Assembly (NCBI RefSeq): GCF_000006405.1
Contig: NW_003217015.1
Span: forward strand, 245,548 to 309,547
Direction of reading: 5' to 3'
Length of the DNA: 64,000 nt
Origin: Perkinsus marinus ATCC 50983
Lineage: Eukaryota > Perkinsozoa > Perkinsida > Perkinsidae
A program made the translations under genes and the position numbers. Positions 51,294 to 63,700 of this stretch are shown piece after piece. Every line of letters begins with the position of its first letter. The first letter of the stretch is position 1. Under the pieces are notes generated by a model. The model did no database searches, had not been told where the DNA came from, and was given only the letters and a program-made list of their open reading frames with translations.

Positions 51294-53642
51294 TCACCCG
51301 CCGTGCGGGCCTGTCAGATGCGCACGAGTCAGGACTGATATCTTTCCATGTTTATTATCGTTAACTATCAGAATCTCGCCAGTCGCGGACCAGGATATCG
51401 CATTTGCCGAGGACTGACGAGGGAGCTTGAAGCTCCGAGCAGCTTCAGGAAAAGGACCGTTCGGTGATATAATGCAGCTATGAACTTGTTGCTGACCCAT
51501 GGTAACTAAGTTGAAAGAAGACAGTCACTGGTGTACTCGCGTCCCGAGCACAGCACCTATCAGTCGAGCACGATTTTCGGAATTCGCAATTTCATGAAGA
51601 TCCCATTTGAAGTCTTCAACTTTATACGGGTGGAGGAACACTGCAAGTGGACGTAAGGTCGAACAGCACCAGACATAGATGGTGGTTGGTTGTCGTTCTG
51701 AAACAAGAGAACGTTCAGTACCACACCGTCAAATACACGGCGTCAATGCAGCGGAATACGGTGCCTCATGAAAACATACCGTCCAGAGTTGCAAGATATC
51801 TTCCCGAAGGGCTCCATTCAAGCTTGTCGATTCGCGCATTTCCAAATTCGGAAGAATCCTGAGCCAAATAGTCGTGCTTTTGGTGCATCCCATAAATGTA
51901 GGCAGGGAAATGATATTCTCCTACGATGAGAGGGGCTTTCTGACAACCGAGCCCTGTCGTAGGGATGAGGTCTTTCATCAAGCTTTCATCAAGCCCGTCC
52001 TGGAGTTCATCTGAAACAGCACAAGGATGAGTTTCATCATCAATTCGATAGTCACATCAAGACAGAGGGACGAGAAGAACTTAGTCAGCAGGCTTCTCTA
52101 ATAGGGAATCCTTGAAAGAAACCACAAGGCTAGGGATTCCCTCGCATTGCGGTTTCTGGGAATCAGGATCGCCGAGGCATGATTCAGGGGAATGAGCGTC
52201 TTTATGTAACCCTCAGATTGCAATCAGTTCACTACCAAAAACCCTACGAAGATGGAAGAAATGATCGCAGGACAGGAAAGCTCATCGTTGACGGATCTCA
52301 GGCCTGCAAATTCCCAGTGGCATTTCGCGCTCTCACGAATGTGTACATCTTGGCCCCTTCTCATGTTGATCCTCCATTTTGTAGATGAGCAACTTCCCTC
52401 TCTCATCGGCATTGGAAGTGAGTGATTTGTCGCCGTGTGAGAAAGACGCCACCAATGCATAAGTATCTGTTCCCGGTATGATGAGGTCACAGTAAATGTC
52501 ATATCAGCAGCGTTGCTCACCCGTGTTGAAGATGAACGTCTGCCCTCCGACGGTTCCCGCCGCTACTAGGTTCCCCAGTGGCGATATGGCCAAGCGCGAC
52601 AAGCCGTCGCTTGGAGCCTTCAGGACCATCAATTGCTCTCCCGTTACCGAATACACGTAAAAGAGGGCGACGGTTGCCGGATAGGCTACAGGGCTCTCGC
52701 ATACGAGAAGCTGCGAGTCTTTGAATGGAGGCCATACGACGTTGCATGCATCGTTTGTCGCAAGCTCGAATTGATAGACCTAATTTTCGATATAGCAGTG
52801 GCCCGAAATAGCAGAGTTCATCTGGAGTTTATCTAGATGACCCAGACTTGCCCTTTTAAAGCCCTCTCGTGGATCATGTATCGAGATGGAGTCTTTGCAG
52901 TCCTGACGATGAGTGCGAGATGATGCATTGCAACGGAGGGACCTACTCGTCTCCTGATAACCGATAAATACCGGAAAGAGTTATTGAACGCTACCGTGGA
53001 CATGGAGGGCGCCGCAGCGATAGGCGCTGGAAGACTTTCAGGTCGCGAACAGAGAGCTTAAACTCACCAGAATGGCCGAACGGCGACTTGGCGTGATCGA
53101 CACGCATAGTGTTGGACTGAGTATTGAGACTCCAAATATCAAGTCCCAATGAAAAGTCCCCCAGGGCGAGTACGTGCCTGCAAAACGTCTGAGTCGTGAA
53201 ACAAATGGAGACTCACCGACTATCCGGTGCCCACATGCAGGCAGCTAGTCCTCTAAACCCTTGCTCAATGGTACATTTCCAGTCAGGATTATCGATGGGT
53301 GACATAATTACGATAGACCCGTGTTCGTTATGTGATGCCATGAGGAGTCTCGAGTCAGGAGACCAGATGAGCACAGAGAAACCTCTGCCGCTGCTTGCCA
53401 GGCCTGGCAACGCTATACTAGCAACAACGTTGTCCTCAGAGTCGTGAGAAGACATCTTTCGGACCACGATGCGGGAGCCAGAACAACCTGCCAGGGTCCA
53501 ACAAAGCTTCCCAGTTTGCCAAAAAGAACCCACCAGTCTTGATAGCAGTAGCCAAATAGGCGCTATCGGGTGACACTGTCGCCAGATGCACCGGATTGCA
53601 TTCATAACGATTGATGATCGTAGTCGGTCCCGGCAGGAGCAT
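51294..53642 (-). CDS. WRAP73: WRAP73 (WDR8)-like WD40 protein
   Basis: Minus strand from ATG 53642. Exons can be joined to give successive WD40 segments that follow WRAP73 in order: VHLATVSPDSAYLATAIKTG, GFSVLIWSPDSRLLMASHNE, PDWKCTIEQGFRGLAACMWA, LDIWSLNTQSNTMRV, RQDCKDSISIHD, LSRLAISPLGNLVAAGTVGG, IDKLEWSPSGRYLATLDG, YKVEDFKWDLHEIA and a last exon with ANAISWSATGEILIVND, stop at 51294. The first intron is about 46 nt (ACTG|GTGGGT...GGCAG|). In other eukaryotes WRAP73 works with SSX2IP at centrosomes and in ciliary or spindle anchoring. Some mid-gene junctions are not fixed. Confidence 0.82.
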
Positions 53643-53721
53643 CTCAATGAGGAGGTCAACCGCTCTATACCAGAGTGGATGTTACACACCCTTTAAAGGT
53701 CTATTTAAATTTGTAGTGAAA

Positions 53722-53997
53722 TCAATTCTGTCGGCCGGGGCACCTATGCCACAACTCCAAGATACGCTCTAGAACAACCACTTTCACGGGGACACGCGAT
53801 AGGAACATCGATTTTGTCTGCGCAAGCAAAGTCACTTCGATTCCCACGAATTTTGGAAGTAAATTCTGCCGTTTCCGCCTGGGGCAGATATGCCACACCG
53901 AGGGCGGCGCTTGTGTTGCAACCACCACGGCAGTCCAAGATGCACATGATGATTCACAATACTCATCGCCATCAGAAAACGGCAATAGTGCTGTCAT
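53722..53997 (-). CDS. Small ORF, unknown
   Basis: 91 residues from ATG 53997 to TGA or TAA at 53722, lying between the stop of the RAD16-like gene (54275) and the start of the WRAP73-like gene (53642), all on the minus strand in a compact block. It contains CESSCASW, CPRRKRQNLLPKFVGIEVTL and a hydrophobic/basic end. No domain is recognised; an overlapping frame gives a weaker alternative. Confidence 0.4.
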   Translation of the reverse strand: MTALLPFSDGDEYCESSCASWTAVVVATQAPPSVWHICPRRKRQNLLPKFVGIEVTLLAQTKSMFLSRVPVKVVVLERILELWHRCPGRQN

Positions 53998-54274
53998 GTG
54001 TGTGTTCTAGGATAGTGGCATAGCTGCCCCGAACTATAGTGATTGCGGATCGACTCTTATGAAAGCGAAAGATAGATGATGATGATGATGTTACAAACTC
54101 GACACTGTGAAAGATTGTTAGATTCAGATATAAGATATAAGTGCGTGCATTGTAACAACTCTGTACTGTACATCGCTCCTTTATAAGTACGTAGCAACAA
54201 CAAGAGCATCAACAATGGACTTGACTCATGCTGTATCATCGTATATCCCTCCGAAGTGAGCAATAATCAAGTGA

Positions 54275-57200
54275 CTACTGCTGGAAGAGGAATCGAAGAT
54301 CCTCGACCGCTAATTTCTGGAGCGCGCCTTGTTCATTTCCACCTACGGTGCCGTCGAACACGAGCTGTTTCTTCTCCTGAGGTACAGTCAGAATGTAATG
54401 AGAGTTTCGAAAAGCAGTTGACTACTTGTAGGGCCAGTATTCTCTCCTCGACGGTATCCTTAGTGATGAATCTCACAGCATTAACGGCCTTTGTCTGGCC
54501 AAGTCGATGAGCTCTTTGGATCGCTTGTTGCTCATACGCTGGATTCCACCATGGATCTAGGGGGCAGCCTACTCGCTAGGAAAGGCAGGCTCAAACTTTA
54601 AAGTTATATAACATCGAAGATGTGAGATTTGAAAATTTCACACTACATCCAATAAGATGAGGCTACGAGTATCCTCTTGAGATTTTCATGTTTCGATAGT
54701 GAAGGAGAGGACTCGGTCGACTCGATTAGTAGCCGAGCATTCAAAGCACCGAGAGTGAGGCTATAACTCATACCATATAAGTCGAAAGAGAATACACGAA
54801 GAGCACCAAGTGGTACAATTGGGAGAGAAGTAGTAGCTCACCAAGCAGGAATACGCAACTGGCAGCTTGAAGATTCAGCCCCTCGCCACCAGCCTTGAGC
54901 GAGATGAGCAGTAGTGTGAATTCAGGGTCCTGAGGAGAGGAGCATGAGCTAATCAACAGATTGCAAACTACTACCTGGCGGAAGGACAGAAGTATATTGG
55001 ATCGTTGAGCCATAGGGATGCCACCGTGAAGAACCTAGACAGAACTGTCATACCGCACAGCGTACAACTTTAGGGATCATTCAGCAACGAAGAACAAATC
55101 CCGAAGAACTTCACAGAGACAAGAAGATGGTGATCCTTACCAAGCAGGAAATCCCCTCTCGCCGTAGCTTGAAGTCCACGAGTTCTAGCATACGGCTGAA
55201 CTGGGAGAATACCAACCTGGAATTGTTTGAGAAAACCAAACTTTATTAGTTAATATCATAGACAGGGTATCGTACCCCTTAGCAGAGGGATCCCTCTCTT
55301 TCATCTTCCTGACTTCGTCAAGTAAAGCATCAATCTTAGCTGACGACTCGAACTCGTCAGCTTTGATACGATTGAGGATACTGTTCTTCGACCGTCCGCC
55401 GATAGCTGCACTCTCTTTCACCTTTTCGGGCGATGGTGATCCCTGCTGACTCTCGTCCTCCTCCTCAATAGCCTGACAAATGAGTAATGACACGCAGAAT
55501 ATGCTTGTCAACTTGGTATAATCAAAGGAAACCCGAGCTACCTGCCCGAATGTGACTGTTATCGGAGCGAAGCACGCAGGGCATCCGATTCCTCCATTCA
55601 GCGGCAACTGAGGAGCCTCGCGCAGAAAATCTCTCACGCACTCACTGACATAATGAAACTGGTCAAGTCGAAACGACCCCGTTCATGATGTACTTATGGA
55701 AACTGTGACCACACGTAGCCTTGGCCTGAGCCTCATCCTCGTTGGTGGTACGAGCTGGTATGTCGTCTTGGCACAACACCTGAGCTGGCTTCTACTCAGC
55801 TAGCAACAGGGAAATCCTACGCATATGTCAGCCCTATCCCTCCCAGCAGTGCTCTTAGCAGGGATAGAACCACAATCCATGCCATGGACGATGAGGTAGG
55901 GATGATCTACTGCCTGTGGAAACACTGAGACGGGAGTATGGGGTCACGACGCCTACCTGACGTAGCCTCGTCAAGAGGTCGAAGATATGAGCATAATTAT
56001 TAAGAACCGTGCCCTCATTAGCATAGACGTCGAAGCGTAGTTGACTCTGCATTGCTAAGCTCTCGTAGAAGTCCTTCTCGCTGTCCGTGAGCTCCGTTCG
56101 TCTGATGCTCACAGTCATCGAAGGCAGGTGTAGGTCATCAGCACGCTCCTCTTTGGTACGTCGCAATAGCAGACGATCCAGAACCCGATCGCGCAGCTCT
56201 TTCAAAGCGTCCTTGCCAATTCCCGAGAACCCATGCCTGAAAGAAATGGCATCAACGCTGCTGACAGACTAAAGAAGAATCGAGTCCAATCGATATCCGA
56301 TCGAGTCCCGCTGCTCACTTCAGAATAGGCTTGCTAATGGTTTGGTTGAAATAGGAGTAATGTTGCATCTTAGTATGACCGCACCGTTTACAGTATCGGT
56401 TGTCCTCGAAACGGTAAGCCATGGACTTACAGTCACAGTTCTTGGTCTTGCAGAAGTAGAAGGCATACGGATCATACTTCAAGAACCTTCAGTGACAGTC
56501 TCAGCAAAACAGCGTAGGGTTTCCACTCGGACGCCTACCTCACGAGCGAGTACAGCTCTCCCACGCGATTCTGCAAAGGCGTCCCGCTGAGCCCCCACCT
56601 GTACTCAGCCCTCAATGCATACCTATGAGTCGATCACTGAAAGCACCTAGAGGAGCCTCTTACGCTCCAAGGGCAGTCGTTGTTGTCCGTCCCTTAATTC
56701 GATGGGCCTCATCCAGGATGACCCTGCCCCAACGTACACTGTGAAGGGCGGACTTCGACAGATCCAAGTCACTCCTCTCGCAATCTAACGCACAACGATA
56801 TTGACTCAAGACTAATCCCCCGGGCGGCTTACCGGAGGTATCGTCATCATCCTCCTCTTCATTTCGCACCTTCTTCGCTGCAGCTCTTGTCACCCGACCA
56901 GCACACGTCGACCCCCGACGCTTCGCCTGTCGACCTTTCCTCTTCACAACTTCAATTTCACTATCGCTCGACTCGTCCGAATCATCCCCAGTAGCCTCGC
57001 TCTCGCTACTAGAGCCACTTGCAGTAGCATCGCTGGGTTCATAATCGTCATCTTCGGAGTTCTTAGGGCGCTTGGAGGACTGAGGCGGCCCTCTGCCCGC
57101 CTGTGGCTTCACAGTTTGTCGTAGTCGAGCGACAACAGCTCGCTTCTTCGACGTGCTCATCCTACGCTTCTTGCTAGGAGGGGATGATGAGCTATCTGAT

Positions 57201-59343
57201 GACGATGATGATGCCGACGACTCGGACACCGACAGAGTGGCGTCTTCCTTATTTCCTGTCGAGTCTGGACTACTGCCTAGGCTCACCGGTGAGGATCGGC
57301 TGCCTTTCACAGTCCGAGGGGCCACCGTGCTCGCGCTCGAGGGGCTGCCTTTCACCTTACACCGACGGGAAGGTGCTCTACGTCGCTGCCCAGCCTTTTC
57401 TATCGACACCGGCTCTTCCACCTTCACCTGCTTCTTAACTTTCCTCTCCGGAGTGTCCACGCTGCCCTCTGGAGCTGCCGCACCCTTAGTCGTCTTCCTC
57501 ATCCTAGCTATACGTTCGTTGTCAACAGCCTCGCGGACCCTCGCCACCAGGGCGGCCTTCAAGCCAGACGTGTCAAGTCCCATCTCCTGGCACTTAGCTC
57601 GCAGCTCTGCCACCTTCAGCTTCCCTATGTCCGTCGCCGAGAGTCGCTCAACTCGGTGTTCGTTCCCATCACCAACTTTCCTTTCACTCGACTCGCCGTT
57701 CACCTCCCCCTTGTCCTCCTCCATCTCAAGAATAAGCGACACCAGCTCGGCACGCCTCATCTGATTGGGTATGTCCATGCCAGGATACCTAAGCCAACGC
57801 CCATCGCGCCTCGCTAAGGTGCTGCTCTTACCTGTCCATAATAACCTCCTTGAGCTCCCGCATGGTCATCCTACGTATGCTGGCCTCATCTACTTCGGCC
57901 AGCTTGATCCCTTTCTCCTCATGCTTAGCTCGCTGCTTGGCCCAATAGAACTCCTTAACCTTCCAAATGCTGGCCTTCTCAGCATTCTCCATGCCAGCCT
58001 TTGCCATCACCTCCCTCAGGACGTTGCCCATTGTAGGGGGTTTGTAATCGCTCTCAGCCTTACCCTTCGACCGACCCCGCTTCGATTCCGGGCTCTCGGA
58101 CGCTCCCTCCACACTAGCTGTAGGAATCCCCAAGGTCCTCTTAGCGGCCTCAGCAGCCTCCCTAAACTTCTTGTGGGTCTTGCTCTGCTTGGCCGTTTTT
58201 TCCGCATCAGGACCGCACATATATTTCTGATGCCAGATGAGCTTATCGGGCAGGAAGGCTCTTTGACAGTATCGACAGATGGACTTCAACTTGTTCAGTT
58301 GTTTCCTGTATTCGTATTCCATCGTCTGGTACGTCGTCAATACCACATCAAACTTGAGAAGGTCCTCACCACTCAGCCGCTTGTTGCCGTGATAGACGTG
58401 GACCTTCAGAGAGTCGGGCTTGAGGTAGCGATGGATCTCGCTGTACCACTGCATCACTGCTGCCACTGGACAGACCACCAAGGTCGGCCCCTTCGTCTCC
58501 TTCAATCGTTTCATGACTAGAGCCACAGCCTGGATGGTCTTGCCCATGCCCATCTCGTCCGCCAACACCCCGCCTCTGCACTCTTTGGTAAGCTCCTGGT
58601 TGCACATCCAGGCGAGACCTTCCTTCTGGAAGGCTAGTAGTGGCATCACTAGCTGACAACGATATAGAATATTGCCGATACTCTACACCTACTGTCACCA
58701 ACCTCGTCAGGGGGAGTAAACTTGTCCACGAGCAACTTGGAGACCATGTGCTTCATCCCTCCTATGTCCAAGTCCTCCACCTCTTTCTTTTCATGGCGCT
58801 TCCGGAACACCCCTAGGAGCACTTCCTTATTCTCCTCCGCCAAACCCCCGAATCCCATCATGTTCTCAGTGAACCATTCAGATGGATCAGAGACGAGATT
58901 CTCAGAGGAAGCTCCCGAGTCCCTGACAGCAACAGAAATAATTTACTCGTTCAGCATGAGTAAAAGAATCACCCATCCACTAGGCCCTCGAGGGATCCGT
59001 TTATCTCCAGGAACTTGAACGGTGCACATTCCGCATGGAACCAAATAATGATCGCTCCAAGGTCGCCTCGAGGGTCTTCCACGGGATATCCAAATCGTAA
59101 CGACGTTTTCGGTATCTTGTGTCCACACCGTCGGCATGTGCTCAGTCCTGACTTCGCCAGGTCAACTTCAAACCTCCACTCCTGCAGAGCGTCAGCCTGT
59201 TTCTTCTTCAGTTTCCCTTGCATAGTTTCGGTGATCCAATTTCTGGTCGTAGGATCCCACTTCACCCCGCATGCCGGCTTCTTCAGTTGGGAACTCTCCG
59301 CAGATAAGAAATTCTCGAGATCAAACGACACGGGTATATCCAT
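54275..59343 (-). CDS. RAD16-like SNF2 ATPase with PARP-type zinc finger, SAP-like region and RING
   Basis: About twelve exons join in phase from ATG 59343. The first has a PARP-type zinc finger: [17 protein letters not shown]...WFHAEC, spacing CX2CX29HX2C. SNF2 motifs follow: [37 protein letters not shown] long insertion (58.2-56.8 kb) carries a zinc-like CRYCQ..H, coiled coil, a SAP-like block ([20 protein letters not shown]) and an acidic/basic linker, then [47 protein letters not shown], a RING (CGHSFHK...GCPAC), [32 protein letters not shown] and the RAD16-type end [12 protein letters not shown]. Stop TAG at 54275. In yeast Rad16 acts in global-genome nucleotide excision repair; function here is inferred. 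Confidence 0.88.
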
Positions 59344-59875
59344 TTAAGAGGCTAGAAGGGCGTGTTGCCGCCACTAATGAAAACAGGACGAAGCCCATGT
59401 CAGACCTTATGATCGAAATTCGATCACATAATCGATCATCGAATTATATAAGGGCCCGCAGGACTTGTTCTGAAGAGCCAGAAGCGACACCACACGAGAG
59501 ATTTTGCGTTCAACGACACAGAGGATGAACTGCCACACATCCCAACACAATAATACCGTAATGATTGATCTACAGGGATTCAAGTTTAGTATGACAATTC
59601 TCGACAGAGCAATACGCTCTTACTCATTGAGGTCACTGAACAGACATTGCGGAATCCGTTTTACGGTTTGCACTGCAAACTTTGCAGCAGGTGCTACGAG
59701 CATATGTGTTTGCGTGCAAAATGTCTCCAGGTGGTGCTTCAGATTCCTCCATAATCGACTTGCTCCATCATAGGACTAATAGATATATTACCATCTATAC
59801 TAGGCTAGCCAGCTGCCCTAGGCAAGGACGAGCAAAATGACAATGAGCAAAAGCTAAAAATCACTCCAATAACTC
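59344..59875. other. Spacer between RAD16-like gene and tRNA gene
   Basis: No gene is recognised; it should contain the promoter of the minus-strand RAD16-like gene. A run of five T on the minus strand (59856-59860) is a suitable RNA polymerase III terminator for the tRNA gene. Confidence 0.45.
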
Positions 59876-59955
59876 TGACAGCTGTGGGGTTCGAACCCAC
59901 GCCCTTTCGGACTGGCGCCTTAAGCCAGCGCCTTAGACCACTCGGCCAAACTGTC
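59876..59955 (-). tRNA. tRNA-Leu (AAG)
   Basis: On the minus strand the sequence starts GACAGTTTGGCCGAGTGG (A box) and contains the B box GGTTCGAACCC. The acceptor stem GACAGTT pairs with AGCTGTC, with one G-T pair. The anticodon stem CTGGC/GCCAG encloses the loop TTAAGGC, giving anticodon AAG. A long variable arm, typical of Leu, is present, and the discriminator base is A. There is no intron. A T-run terminator lies 15 bases downstream. Confidence 0.95.
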
Positions 59956-60151
59956 GATGATGCAAAAGCGTTCCCCATTGCCATACGAATGCATATCGGA
60001 GCATCCAGTCAGGACTTCGTAGCTATAAACCACGTGTGTTCGATCGAGGCGAGATTTGAGGGCCCCATGGTCACAGGAAGGCTCTCACATGACGAGTTTC
60101 GAGACTCACCTACTGCACGGCTCACGGACTATGATCCCCACTAATAGCACA

Positions 60152-60710
60152 CTACGGAGAGGGAATTCGAATCGAATGTGGCAACTTACGACGCCGATCA
60201 TGTGAAGATGAAGAGCTACACCAAACGAACCACACAGAACTTTCCTCTCCTGGGTTGCTATTCCTTCGGAGTTTGACTTGAGGCAGAGCGACGAGCGCGA
60301 CAAATGATGAAAATGTTAGCATATCAATACCAGCCAAACCGAACACCAAACGACGCAATCCGACATATTGCACCCTTGTCACACCACTGGGTAACCGCTC
60401 TGGCAAACATCCCTCTATTTGCTCAGAGGTATACCGAATCGCCCGTTGCCAAGCATCTACCGTACCTTTTCCAATAACCCAATTAGGGTTTGCTGTACTA
60501 TCCAACTCGCTAACATCGACGCATATTCCCTACCGGATGAACAGTACTTTCTGCGATAAATTTGAGATTTCATAATCAACTCTGTAACACGATGACGCTC
60601 TTTCGAATAGCCCTCAACTCAATTTCATATTCTTGATCGTATAAACGCCAAAGCCGTAGCGACTGCGGTAGCAACCATGCCAACGTGGCTTGTGTGTTGA
60701 AAAACAGCAT
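60152..60710 (-). CDS. Small two-exon gene, unknown function
   Basis: ATG 60710 lies only 29 bases after the stop of the second RAD16-like gene on the same strand. Exon 1 reads MLFFNTQATLAWLLPQSLRL then YDQEYEIELRAIRKSVI; a GTGTTA...CCGGTAG intron joins in phase to GICVDVSELDSTANPNW, WQRAIRYTSEQIEGCLPERL, and a hydrophobic span (LVFGLAGIDMLTFSSFVALV), with stop at 60152. A further 51-nt in-frame stretch near 60190-60240 could be spliced out. It may be a small membrane or mitochondrial protein; the family is not recognised. Confidence 0.55.
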
Positions 60711-60739
60711 ACAAGAGCAATGTACGATCTATGACAACC

Positions 60740-63700
60740 TTAGAGTTGGAATAGGAACCTGATATCTTCTAATGAGAGACCGTCCAGACTGCCGTCACCA
60801 TCTATTATACCACGACACACAGCCCGCTTTTTCTCCTACAGTGATGAACGAGTATTCAACGCTACAGGACCAGCGAGCCTACTTGCAGCGCTACGATCCG
60901 ATCTTCTATTGTATCATGTGTCAACATCTTCAGGACTTGAACCCGCTTGCTCTGGCCCAACCGATGAGCCCTCTGGGTGGCCTGCTGTTCGACGGCGGGG
61001 TTCCACCATGGATCTGAGAGCAGAATACTCAAAGCATCAGCGTCGGGGAATTCACAATGTATCTGCACTTGCGTATATCCTAATCCGGGCCATGATAAAT
61101 TTTCAGCCGCAAGTCACAGAGGCTTAGACATTTTCGTATAACAACATCAAGGTGGAAGTGCCCAAAAGACTCACCCAATAGGAAGACATGGTTTGCTACT
61201 TGTAGGTTGAGGCCCTCACCACCCGACATGAGGGATATCAACAACAGTGGACATGTATCAGCCGAGGACTGACACAACAAGGACCATCGTCTCCATACAC
61301 TCTCCTACCCTCACCTCAACGAAGGTTTTCATCACTTTGGCCCGTAGAGGCAGCGGTAGCTCACCATGAAGGATCTGTAGTAGCATCAGAGCACATACCC
61401 TACAGCATCCTGATGCTTACCAACGTGGTGATGCCTGCCTTATGTAGCCTGTATTGGCATAGCTCCAATAGTGATACAAACGAGGAAAACACGAGACTGA
61501 AATGCAAATGATATGTACAGGATCCCAGGGCGAGACTTCATTCAACTCCCCGAAGAACTAGATTCTAATTACAGTACGTGCAATCTGAGAGACCCTAGAG
61601 TTTCTATACAAAATTTCAGATTGACATCAGCAGTAGTTGAGGCCTCAGATTGCGCGTACTGTGTCGAACTAAACATCAGCTCTACTCCGGCACCAGATTT
61701 GCTCACCCCTTAGCCTCTCCATCCGCCTTCCTCATAGCTTCCACCTCCGCGACTAACGCCTCTATTTTAGAAGAGCTCTCGAAATTGGCTACTGGTGCTC
61801 TCTTCAGTATGCTGTGCTTCCGAGGCAGTCTCGGGTCGTTTTGGAGTTCCCGGAGCCCACTCATGCATGCAGCGAGGTTTCCATCATCCGCATCATCACC
61901 ATCAGATAAAATCTATGCGGCTGGTCAAATCACGATCGAAGCCACATGACATTCCCCTACATTGCCATAGCGAACCACTAGTGGCTGTTGACAAACTGGA
62001 CACTGCTGGCTTCGGAGACGGAGCCACGACTGTGCGCAGGAACTAAGGAAAGAACAAGCGAATCAGGAAAGCATCGAGTGAACCAGTGATGCAATACTTG
62101 TGGAAGATATGGTCACACTTCGCTTTGGCAAGGGCTTGGGCCGAACACCCAGTTCGTAATGGGATTTCCTCGTGGCAGATGCTCTAACACGCATACGCAA
62201 CTCTAGGAGATTACGGCACATACGGGGATGGCTACACAGTAGATATCCCCCTTCGGCTGATGATGTATCAAGTAGCGATGGTTAGCCGCCTACACAGCAT
62301 TCCAATACAGTCTATACTTCTCAGTGCCTCTCACCTGGCGAAGTCGCAATATCATCTTCAAGGCTTCCACCATGCGCACAGCCAGTTCCCCCTCTTTCGC
62401 ATATTTCAAAATTTTGGCCCGATACTGTTCGTAGAGCTCCTGGTAGTAGACTGCCTCCGCCGCAGACAGCACGGCAATGACTGGCCTCTCCTCCATAGGC
62501 GGTAGCTTCACGTCGCTTTCTCGTTGAGACTTAGTTCGCCTCAACAAGAACTTCCTCAGCAACTGCGAGCGAAGGATGCGCATCCCCTGAGCTCCCTCAA
62601 CCGACGTCAGGCCGGACCTAGGAAGCAACTGATCACTCACGATGGGGCTGACTCACTTCTGTATAGGCCTAGCGATGAAACGGTTGAAGTAGTTATAATG
62701 AGCGTGCTTAGAATGCCCACACTCGTGGCATTCGTCGTCCCATGGGTGGTCCAAAACCTCACAGGGACAACCCGACGTATCGCACCCCGTCGTGGACAGC
62801 GGTCGCACTCGCAAGAATCTAATATACGATTACGGAGTTCTATGATCCACTGAGATCCTCTCACCTCGCTAGGGAATATAAATCACCAACGCGATTCTGT
62901 ATGGGGGTACCGGTGAGGCACCAACGATAACGGCACCTCAGAGCACACCTAAGGGTAAAACTGAATTGCCGGGACGTAGGGTATCCCTCCACTCACGCAG
63001 CTCGCGCAGTGTTAGTCGTCCTATTCCGAATGCGGTGTGCCTCATCAAGGCAGACCCTCCCCCACACCACAGAGTGGAGAAGCATGTTGGACCTCAGCCG
63101 CTCGTCCAAGGCTTCTCGTTCACATCCTGAATGTGAGTACTCAGAGAATATCCGCTTCCGAGTGCCTCACCGATATCATCCTCAACATTGAACGTCTCAG
63201 GAGGCTGTCGCCACTGACCACCTTCAGCGTGGGATCGGGAGGCCGGCACACTTCTGCGGCGCTTACTTCCACAGCTGCTGCCGGGACTACGTCGTTTCCC
63301 CTTGGTGGAGCTGATCTTCACTCTGGTTCTCCCTTCAGGCGTCTTCGGGGCTGTAGACAGACAGCTACTCTCAGCTTTCTGTGGTGCACCAGGAGGGGTA
63401 AGGATGGGGTTCTCGACTTTGACATCACACCCACGAGGAGACTCCTCCTTCTCGCAGTAGTCCGTGGTCAACATCCCCCCGTCGTCCACAATCTCAGCTT
63501 CGACAACATCATCAGTGAGATCGATCACTTCCTGGTCACGGTACGATACGAACTCTGTATCCAACCACACCTCCTCCTCCTCCTTAGCCGCCCTGTCCTC
63601 TCCATCAGAGGAGATTGATATAACATCACAATCACCTGACGCTACTACCCCTGACGACCCAAACCCGCTTGCCCCTTGTCCTTCCTGCTTGCAGTAGAGA

